A stretch of DNA of 64,000 nt from Vitellaria paradoxa. Its lineage: Eukaryota; Streptophyta; Magnoliopsida; Ericales; Sapotaceae. Below, one piece after another: positions 37,785 through 47,689 of the stretch. The notes below the pieces were generated by a model. It did no database searches. It saw only the letters and a list, made by a program, of their open reading frames with translations, and had not been told where the DNA came from. Within the stretch, counting starts at the first letter, position 1. Each line of letters begins with the position of its first letter. The DNA lies in contig CM034239.1 of assembly GCA_019916065.1 (NCBI GenBank), positions 49,861,812 to 49,925,811 of the forward strand, in the 5' to 3' direction. A program made the position numbers and the translations under genes.

Positions 37785-40700
37785 AAAGTAGTAGTAGTAG
37801 TGATGAGAGGGTTTCTGATAAGGTTGCCTGGCAAGAGGTAGATCTGTTGAATTCTGAACCTGATGATGACAACAACAACCACTACCCACTCCCCAAATTC
37901 TCCATAAGGTAATTAATATACTTACTTCTTCCATCTCTATCTTCTGCTTTTAACTATTGATTGTTTTGTCATGGCTTTCTCTTCCTGGGTCGGATCCACT
38001 GTTTTGATGTCGGTGATTCTGATTCAAAGCCGTCTATGTATCTGGGCTTGATTTTAGCTTATGGACTTGCTCTCTTCAGGTTGTGGATTCAAGTTGAATT
38101 TCAATCACCCCCTCCCCCAGTCAAGGCTCTCATTTTGTTCGTAACCAGCTTGATATAGTCAAACTGTTTATCTCCTCTTTGTGTTCATCCCTTCCTTTGA
38201 TTTCATGAGCTACTTTGTCAGAAAAGGCCAAATATTTGATTTCATGAGATGATTGTCTTGAATTCTTTGAGGGTCTTTTTAGTCTTTCAGAGCGCTTTAA
38301 TTTTTCTTTTGCTTTTTTCCAGAGTACAGCTGGGTTGAGTGAGAGAGGTTTTGTTAATGCTTTCTACTTGTGTTATGTGTTTGAATGGTTGATTCAAATC
38401 ATCTGAAAATATAAAGTTGTGGTTTTGTGATGCAGAGGTTATGTTTTTGGTGCCCGCGGCAAAGATATCAAGAACAATTGGCCATTTTCTCAGGAAAATT
38501 TGCAACTTTGTTTGAATCATGGAGTGAAAGATCTGCTGCCACCTTTCCAGCCTCTTGATTCTATTAGAAATCAATCTGTTCGAAGATGCATAGTTGATCC
38601 TACTCTGACTGAGAAGGAAAGTATAAGCAATCTGGATGGGGACCCGTCTGGGGGGAGTGATCACCTTGTATCAAATCCTAATTCCGATAATGCAGTGGAT
38701 TGTGTAAATATAGTTTCAAGTGAATCTGAGGGAGCTAATAAAGAAGAACTTCCATTGACTACAGATAATCAATCTCATTCGGGAGGAGATCTAGCTCCTG
38801 GTGACTTGATCCCTTGTGTGGCACTGGAAACCAATACTTTGTCTGAAGCCTCGGAAGCAAAACTTGAGAGGAAAGATCCTCCTGCAGCCCAAAAAGCCGG
38901 TAGCACAAGCCAATTTTCTGTTAAGAAGTGTAGAGTGATAGTGAAATTGGGCAGCAGCGGAGCCGATCCGAGCTCAAAGGAGGAACCCACAGGGAATTGT
39001 TTGACGTTTTTAGAGACGATGGCGTCGAAAGTTTGCCCAGTTTGCAAGACTTTCTCGTCCTCTTCCAACACCACGTTGAATGCTCACATTGATCAGTGCC
39101 TTTCTGTGGAATCAACTAGTAATTGGACGGCCAGTTCCAGGGTGATTAAGCATAGAATAAAGCCAAGGAAGACAAGATTGATGGTGGATATCTACAAAAC
39201 GGCCCCACATTGCACGCTGGAAGAGCTTGACAGAAGAAATGGGAGGAGCTGGGCCATGAACTCTTGCTTGCCTACTCAAGAGACCATGGAATGTGCTGAT
39301 CAGGAGGAAAAGCAAAGAATTTTGCCTGTTAATTTCAAGGACAAGGGTGATGAAGGCGCGGTCTATATTGATGCCAATGGTACAAAACTTCGAATTTTAT
39401 CAAAATTCAATGATACATTGGCAGCACCAAAATTAGACGCAGATCCTGATTCCCGCAAAAGTTTCAAAGGAGGTAGAGGAAGCAAATTGCTCTCAACTTA
39501 CAAGAAAAGGCATAAACATCACAAGTGCCTGAAACTAGGTCCTCAAAGAAAAGAATTTTGTTCTTCCAAGCCTCGACGTGCTTATGAGGTATATATTTTT
39601 TTTTAACTTATGTTTACTTATGTTTTTCTTCGTTTACTGTTTATAATTGTAGTTGCTTTGTCCATCCTTTACAACATTATCAATATTTTGAGATTAAATA
39701 AACTTGTCCAGTTGGTAGCGAGAATGTTAACAGATATTTTGAAACCAAACCACAAAACAAGATAAATTTCTGATAGCATTTTATGTTGTATCCTCCCAGA
39801 ATCTTAGATCAGCCTCTTGTGCTTTGTCTTTGATTTCTGTTCCTTTCAATCTCAAATTTTTTGGGACTATCTCGTTCAGAATTTCCATTATCGAGTTGAA
39901 TATGGATCAGTGCTGGATTATAGAATTAGAATTCTTTATCTTAAAATTTTATTGCATGCTGATGAAATTTGGCACAAAAAAATGTCAAAAATATAAAATG
40001 ATTATTTTGCAATTTTAGTATTATGAAGTAGCCTTTTATATTGTTATTGAACTCCTGTTAAGCAGGTTCATGGAGATCAAGGATGGAATTTTGCATTGGA
40101 AGAAAATTGCAGGAAAGTGGAAAGCCTGACACATTCTTTCAAAGCTCAATTACAGAACAAACCCAGTGATTCTGGAACTATAAAAAAATGGGCATGCGCC
40201 AAACGGACTGGTCTTCTGAAAAAATGCAGCCGTAGGGAAGGCCTTCAGGATTTAGGATACAACTTTACCCAGAAAATGCCGGTTGAAAGTGATCAATCAT
40301 CTCCTGGTGATTCATACGTGGAAAGAAGATGCATTCAAAAAACTCCAAACCCATATGAGAGTCCACTTTCTTCTCCTGGTAGCAGCAAGAGAATGGATAA
40401 TTTATCATTTGGAGATGCCACTAACGAATGCAATGGCCAGCCTTCTATGAGAAAGAGAGTAGGGATGACCTCATTTGGGTCTCGAATCAGTGGCAACATG
40501 GAGCAGCATGATGAAGCACCAAAGCGCAATGTGAGGCAGTTGAGAAAAGACGGGGCATCCATGGAAGGAAATTGTAAGGATTTTGCAACTCATGGAGAAA
40601 ACTGCATTGCTTCTCTTGGCAAGGAACCTGTTGAGATAAATGCTTGCCCAGTCAAAAATAGTTCTCGTGACGTTTGCTTAAATCTGTCCCAGAATCATTG

Positions 40701-43095
40701 TAAGTTCTCATCAAAAGCCACCAAGTTCTCCTCTTCGAGGAAGCACGTGTTTTCAGTCAATCAGTCATCTTTGCCTGGTTCCAAGTATAGTGTGAATAGG
40801 AAGTTTACATCCCGCAAAAAGTCTAGATCGCTTTGCATGGCAGAATTAGACAAAAAGGTTGTTGCATTAGATTTGAAGGAGAAGCATGCTGAAAATCAAT
40901 CTAGAATAGAAGAAATCACTGGCAGAGTCTCTCTAAGCAGATCCAATGTTTTGAAAGTCAGAAAGAAGAGGGGAGCATTTAGTATCTCTCAGGAGCAGTC
41001 CATGGCTATGAAATCTGCATCGGAGGAGTGTCACAGTCATGAAGTAGGCGATGATATAGATTCTTCTACCAGAGTTGGCGGTGATCTAGAGAATACATTT
41101 AATGATGTAGAATCGGGTAGAAAAGAGATTCAAGCTAATAGGGACAATATTGTGATGAGGCCATGCTCGGGAATGGACACTAGGGGAAATGTTGTGAGTT
41201 CGAGCAAATATTCAGGTCCGGAGTTCGACAATTTGGCTAATCCTTCCAATGCCCTAGCTGGCTCATTTCAGTTAGTTGAATTTAAGAGGTCTTTGTCTGG
41301 AGCTGAAACAACACCATCATGTCCTACTGATTCAAGTTTGGGTGATGATGAACAGGATGCATTTTGCGTGGATGAAGTTGGCAACAGAATGATTGCCCAA
41401 GACACTGATATGGGGGAAGAAACGGATGCTAATGATGGGCAAGGAAATTACTTTACTGGGCTTGATCCAATACCTATCCCAGGACCACCTGGGTCATTTT
41501 TGCCAAGTCCTGGGGGTATGGGTTCAGAAGATCTCCAAGGAACTTCGTCATTAACCACTAGTCGAGTTCATTCTTCTGAAGATCAGCATGATCTGGTTGA
41601 AGGAGATTCATCAGATTCTCCTATTTCTGCAACATCAACCGTATCCAACTCTATGATTGCAAGAACTGATACAAAATCTTCAGAAAAATTGGCTGTTGGA
41701 CCTCATGTCACTAAAGATGAGATTAGATCTGGGTTCTCTGGTGCTAGCCATGATGCAGCAGAAAATATTGTTCCAGCTTCGCGTACAGTGACCGCACAAG
41801 CAGAAAGAATCAATCTAGATGAATTGAAAGTAAAAGAGATCCTTCCTGAGAAGGGACCAATCAGTTTCCGAAATGATCAGCCTTGCTGTTGCTCACTGAA
41901 AGAGGGGATATCTCAGGACGTTTCTTTGAACTCTCAAGAGTCACAACTTCTAAGTAGACGGACCATGGTGTTGCCAGTTCTTCCCTTGTGTAAGGAACTG
42001 AGTTGTGATCGAAGCAGGAGACCTAACTGTTGGAACTCAATGCACGAAGTGATTCCTTTAGGCAATTCCCAAAGTTCAGGATCAGAAAAGCGGGCTCTCC
42101 CCGTCATGAACTTGTCTTCAGCACCTGTTTCTGTAAAAGTTTCTGCTGATTCCATGCTAAAGTCCCCTAGTTATGGTGATTATGATTCTGCTAGTCCTTC
42201 AGCTTCCAATCCTGTCCTCAGGCTGATGGGTAAAAATTTAATGGTTGTCAGTAAAGATGAAAATGTAACCCAGCAATTCAGACCAGCCCAGTCAGGTTCA
42301 CTGAATGGCTATCCAAATCCACAACTCCAAGCACTTTCTGAAGTCTCTCCTGGCAATATTCAAGATGGGAACATTCATTCCTTTCATCATATGGGCCTCC
42401 CACACCCTCAAATCTCCAGCCAGAATCGATGCAATAAAGGTTTTGAAGTCAAGCTGGCAAACTGTTTTGGAAGCCATGTCGCTTCTAAGACACTGCAATC
42501 ATCTGCCTCTTGTGCTTCTTCTTCTTCAGGCATGTTTTTAAGCAAGAATGTGGGTGGTGGTTATTACATACCTCCCTTTGAGCCACTTAAATACAGCATT
42601 GGATACAGTTTGCCTAATGACCATGATAGAGCTAGAAGAAATAAATCATATACTCCTTTCTTGTATAATGTGGAAAAAGGTACGACTTCAGGCTCCCAAT
42701 GCAGGAATGATCCTGCAAAGGAGGTCATCGTCATAGATGATACTCCTGAAAGGGAAACTGATTCAGCCCCTGATGCACTGTACTCTGATGGCACAAGGGA
42801 AACACGGGTAAGTTCAGCTGGCAATTCTATTCCAATGGCTGGGAGTTACAGCTCGAGGCATGCGAGTCCTTTTTGTAGCTATCACCCAGTACATGATTCT
42901 TTTCCTTGCCATGGATCATCTCCGCTGCAAACTGCTGGCTTTCAGATGCCCCCCCATGGTACAAATGTGAGTCCAATTAAGTGGAACTGTACTTCAGATG
43001 GTTCAAATGTTCACCCTCCAACTTCTGTGACGGCTTCATCGTCCTCCACAGGTCGGCCGAGATCTTCTTTGTATTATTCCCCGAGCTTTACATAG
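37724..43095 (+). CDS. HAP8: HAPLESS 8-like protein with UBZ4-type zinc finger
   Basis: Three coding exons (37724-37908, 38436-39588 and 40066-43095) with GT-AG junctions give about 1455 residues. The start MLSVENPPPDPPCP is the conserved family N-terminus. A short block FSIRGYVFGARGKDIKNNWPFS and LNHGVKDLLPPFQPLDS follows. A Rad18-like UBZ4 finger lies at residues 262-283 (C-X2-C-X13-H-X3-C: VCPVCKTF...LNAHIDQC); such fingers bind ubiquitin. Basic stretches (KHRIKPRKTR, KKRHKHHKC) suggest nuclear targeting. The long last exon is low complexity, with conserved islands such as PGPPGSFLPSPGGMGSEDL, PVLRLMGKNLMVVSKDE and EVIVIDDTPE, the last a likely SUMO-interacting motif. HAP8 came from a screen for gametophyte-defective insertions in Arabidopsis. 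Biochemical function is not established to my knowledge. The gene looks intact. Confidence 0.85.
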
Positions 43096-44825
43096 CCACA
43101 AGCTTTGCTGCTACTTTGACATCATATGTACCGTACCCGGGTTTCAGATCAAAAGTGAGCTGAAACTCGAAGAGTTCTTGAATGACTGACTGACTGCTGG
43201 AAACTTGATCTTTAGAATCAATTTCCAATGGCACATGTATGGTCATCGTTGGAGAGCCTTTCAAATTTCGGAAGATGAGTTCTTAAATTGTGTTTGTCTA
43301 TGATGAACTAGCTGCTAATTATATGTAGTCAAAACTTTGGTAGTTCTATATAATCAGCTCCACATGAGCCTTCTGTGCAGGCAGGATTAAAAGCTTCCTA
43401 GAGACTAATGTATAAGCAAGCTTTTAATAAGTTACCCTGAGAAACTTTTCTTTTCCCAATACATGAAGGATGTTTATCTTTTTGATTCACCATAGCTGTT
43501 GCTGCTGCTGCTTCTACATTTTTTTTTCCCTGCGCCTTTTGCATTCAAATATTTTTTATTCTAATATTAGAATTACAACATTTTCATTTGTTAGTTTGAA
43601 GTTTTGGCTATGGCGTGTTTGTTTGCGTATAAAATTCTTGACATATTATTCTGCATGTATGATGTTAAAAGATGAAGCAAACTTTAATGCTTGAAGTGAT
43701 CCATTATATGTTTATGTCATTAAGAGCATGTTTGTTTATTGAATAGAAGATAGTGTCGTACTCTTATCCAATCCCATATTTTATGAAACTAAGACGAGCT
43801 AAGTGTTAGGGTTTCATAGTTCGTGTTCATTTGCTGTTGTTTCTGTAATGGATTGGTGGGATGATCATCTCGGGATAATTTAGCCATTATGGGTACGATC
43901 CCTACATATAATTGAGGGCACATGCCCGGTTTTCTTGACAGGAATCTCTGCCCCATCACTTGGCCAAGGATTGTTTTGGTGATGGCAATGCGGTGGCCTT
44001 GGCACCACAAATGTTTCTTGTGTTGTTAAGTTGGAAAATTATATTCTATCATAATACTTTTCAAGGAAGTATATATAACCAAAATGACATGATAGTAATA
44101 TTATTTATGTATTTTTACGAGTTTATTGTTTTAAAATGATAAATTATGTTTAACATTACTTTGATTATTTATTTATTTTATTTTTTTGAAGTTTTTTAGA
44201 ATGATAAATTTCTTATTTCATAGATCATAACAAGAATAGACACTCCTTTTTCTACATCATGTGCTCATATTTCTCTTGGGTTAGATTGTTCCATACGTCA
44301 ATTTTATTGATCACATTATTAAAACAAGTACGTACTAAACAAACGTACACCTAAGCTGAAATTTTCATTTCTAGGAAGAGGGTTGGTGAGTGGACATTAA
44401 GTACATTGCAATGGGTTTGAAGGCTTTCATGGTTCTCTTCTTTCTTTCTTGTTGGTCATCTTAGTGTATTATTGTATGTAGGGAAATGTAACAAGTTGTG
44501 GCTCAACCATCCATGCATAGAAAACTTCACATAAAATTAAAAACGGGTCATGTCAAAATGATGACATATAGGACCCATTAAGCAGCCAGCCCTTCGACAA
44601 TCCATGTAGTATTTTGCTAATTTTACTGTTTATACATATATATATAAATACATATTTATAAATATCTTCCCTTGCCTTCTTTATTTCCTTCTTTTGGTTG
44701 TTCCAAATAATGCATAGTAACTACTCATCGAGCTCGAAACAAGCCTTACCATTCACATGAAATATGGCCGTTGCAAGATGCTCTTACTAGTAGTACAGGC
44801 TTTTTTGTGATATGTGTATACATGC

Positions 44826-44874
<49 letters not shown>
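44826..44874. repeat. Compound (AT)n(GA)n microsatellite
   Basis: About ten AT units run directly into about fourteen GA units. Confidence 0.95.
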
Positions 44875-44877
<3 letters not shown>

Positions 44878-45944
44878 GTCAAAAAGAGTTAAAGGGAATA
44901 CAAAGGCAGTTGGATTGCCAAAATCTTTTGGTACAATGCACTGGGGGCTCATCATTTAGTTGCTTTTTCGCTTACATTCATATATGTGTGTGTGTGTATT
45001 TAATTTTTCTTTCATTAATTTGCTCCGTGTATAAAGGTTAATTTTTCTATTGGTATGAATTAAATAATATATTATGGTTTGTGATTTTAATTTAGGGTTG
45101 ATATTTTATTAAGTTATCTGGTGATGGAATGTATATGGTGGAGCTTGCATGGTGAAAGCTCGACACCTCAAACTGAGTCTCCATAAAGTGGGTCCAACCA
45201 TCCCCCATTAACCCATTTGTGCCAACCTTTTTGTGCAACCAAACATTAAAATAATCAAAAGTTCTCTTGTTTCTATGAGAAACCCCATATTATGCCGTAA
45301 TTGACAGACCAGCTATGTAATTCATAATTTTTTTTTTTGAAGATACCCCTAGAGTTGTAATATTTCAATATTACCCCTGCCACAGTGGTATTAGAACTTT
45401 TTAACCCTGCTTATAATATCATTCAACTTGCGTACTTCTGTCTCTACTGGGTGTCTTAATCTCAATTTTAAATTAATAAATTTAGAGCTAAGGCTTAGTT
45501 TGAAAAGAAAAGAAAAGTTAATTTAAAAAAAAAATTAGTTTTTTAATAGTTACCTTTTTAGTTTTTTTTTTTTGGATTAATTTGACAATTTTATCCTTCA
45601 TAATTTAAAAGAGATTTAAAATATAAGAATAAACTTGATATTTCAGAAAAAATTGAAAAAAATTAAGTAGCCACCCTTCTAAAATGAAGCCTAAAACCAA
45701 GTCAAACAAATAATTATGTTGCGGATGGTGGTCTACTAGGTTTGTAATCCAGTTCATTGTGGATTGTGTTGTCTTTTCTTCTGAAAAAAGGAATAAGAAG
45801 ATAAAAGTAAAAGTGCCCTTTGCCAATAATGTGTTGAATTTCTTTTGAAATAGTAGAAAAATATGCTTTGTGGTTTGTGAGCTCAAGATTAACGGAACAA
45901 AGTTGACAGCGATTTCGGATAGACTGTTTGCTTGGGGCAAGAGG

Positions 45945-46092
45945 TTACTTGGTTGACCAAAAAAATATAGTAAAAGTATAAAGATTTAATGTAAAAGTGA
46001 TATGTAACGAAATTTAATTGGAAGAAAGTGTAAAAAGTTAGTAAAAGTTAACAAGTTTTCGTTAGTTTTGGCCAATCTAACACCCTCATAAT
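45945..46092 (+). repeat. MITE family B copy
   Basis: It shares ordered blocks with 53325-53472: AAAAGTGATAT, AAATTTAA, TGGAA, GAAGT/GAAAGT, AAAAAGTT, TTTTGGCCAAT and ACCCTCA. Its ends are GGTTGACC and GGCCAAT-like. Confidence 0.5.
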
Positions 46093-46099
46093 TATCTCA

Positions 46100-46565
46100 T
46101 TTTCAGTCAGATTTTGTTACAAGTAGGATGAAGTTAAGTCGAGTTTCAATTTATTTGAATTTCACTTAAACAATTAATATAAGATTTGAGTTCGAATTTG
46201 AACTTTTATATGAGTTCAAGTTTGACCTTGTAAAAATTAATTCTTGGTTAAGTTCCGCTCGCAAATAATTTAATTTATTAAAATAATATTTTTAAACTAA
46301 AATATTATAACTTAAAATAATTAACTCGATTAAATCAAAACAATATCATTCTATTAAACTAAAATGATGTTATTTTAGTTTAATATATATGTATTTATAT
46401 ACTATATTTTTTCGAGCCCACTGAAAACTTTTGAGAATATTTAATGGATTAAGCTTGATTTAAATTTTAAATGAGTTATAAAGATTAAATTTGACTCATT
46501 TGAAATTATGAATCTAGCACGAGCTGAGCCTCAATTAAACGGAATTCCAACCATTCGGAAGGGGC
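46100..46565 (-). repeat. Diverged MITE family C copy
   Basis: In reverse orientation it follows the 25.2-kb element: AACTCGATTAAATC, GATGTTATTTTAGTTTAA, TTTTTTCGAGCCCACT, ATGAGTTATAAAGATTAAATTTGA and GAATTCCAACC. It has lost much of its CG content, so it looks older. Confidence 0.4.
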
Positions 46566-46731
46566 CAAATTTCCCAAACGTGGTTCATTACGTGGGATTA
46601 GCACTGTTTCATCTTAAGTTAATCAGCACATTAAAGAGTATTAAATGGAAAAAAGGAACAATTCTACCATAATTTTCTTATAGGATATTCCATCAGATTA
46701 ATATAGTAATGGAATCTGTATAATAAATAAA

Positions 46732-46757
46732 TATATATATATATATATATATATATT
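46732..46757. repeat. (AT)n microsatellite
   Basis: About thirteen AT units. Confidence 0.85.
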
Positions 46758-46974
46758 TTAATGAGACTCACAAACTTGGCTATATCATTCTTCTATTGAA
46801 TAATTTTGTACCAAAAAAAAAATTATGAAATGTATAGCATAACCTTGGATCCATGTAGGAGTTGGGTAGGCCGAACCTCATTGCATATATGAATATTATA
46901 ACCAAATGGTAGGCCCATTATTATAATGGGCCAAAACCAGAGCTGCCTGGCCCATTAAAACCAATGTTTTATGA

Positions 46975-47390
46975 GATGATGGAGGTGTCGGCAGGCGGCG
47001 GCTGGGGCGAACTACCACAATCACGACTCGGTGACTCACACCGACACGGGACGTCAAGACTTGTTGGAGGACAAATCAGTCAAGAGACACCAATGTGATA
47101 TCTCCGATCACTTCCACCGGCGCCGGAGGAACGCGAAGTACTTCCGCATGGACCACGCCACGGCATTCTCATCTTGACCTGCGCCGCCGTCTCCCTCCGC
47201 GGCACTCCAATGGTGCTGACTGGCATTGCCATTGGGGTTTTGATCAGACTATTTATGACGAGGAAGACGCTGTCTCCAACATTTGATGCTGGGCATTGGT
47301 ATTGCCGTGTCTGCTTTAAGACATGCTATATTGTTGTATTGACTGCCATTGGAGTTTGTTTTTTGTTTTTCGATTTGAGCTAACGATAAT
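46975..47390 (+). pseudogene. GC-rich unassigned segment, possible gene relic
   Basis: The segment is much richer in GC than its surroundings, with GGCAGGCGGCGGCTGGGG and CGCCGCCGTCTCCCTCCGCG words. The frame at 47174-47383 encodes a hydrophobic piece (MVLTGIAIGVLIRLF and YIVVLTAIGVCFLFF) resembling two membrane helices, but it opens from a TTG. The frame with an ATG at 47148 (MDHATAFSS) stops nine codons later. This could be a broken small membrane-protein gene or noncoding exon sequence. I do not recognise the family. Confidence 0.25.
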
Positions 47391-47689
47391 TACAGAATTA
47401 ATTGAAGCAATTATGGTCAAGAAAGCAAGTTAATAATACACCCAATCCTGGACTTTCTTAGGTCTAAACCATCTTTTTCACTGGAAATAGATGACAATTT
47501 CACAGGCAAGATGATCTTGGTCGACATTATAGCCGAAACTAGGTGTGATGAAATCTTTGTATTTCGAGGGTGATGTTCCTGTAAGTGCGATTTGATATTT
47601 CTAAAGCTATAACTAGTAACGGGTTTACAATCAAAATTTAGAGCTACCGAAGTATAGGATTAATTGTTTTCAAAGAGAATTATGAGACT

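Larger units (their letters stand above)
43096..46950. other. Intergenic DNA between the HAP8-like gene and the TNP-type gene
   Basis: The HAP8 3' UTR probably covers the first few hundred bases. The interval 43780-44010 is GC-richer, single-copy-looking sequence of unknown nature. A compound microsatellite lies at 44826-44874. The interval 45300-46560 is AT-rich with two MITEs. No gene is recognised. Confidence 0.6.

Noticed and set aside
43789..44010. GC-richer segment as a miRNA precursor or small gene
   Set aside because: I could not find a long hairpin arm pair, a known miRNA sequence or a recognisable protein in either strand.
45605..45940. 111-codon frame on -
   Set aside because: It is Phe/Leu-rich low complexity from T-rich DNA. 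There is no domain and no splice context.
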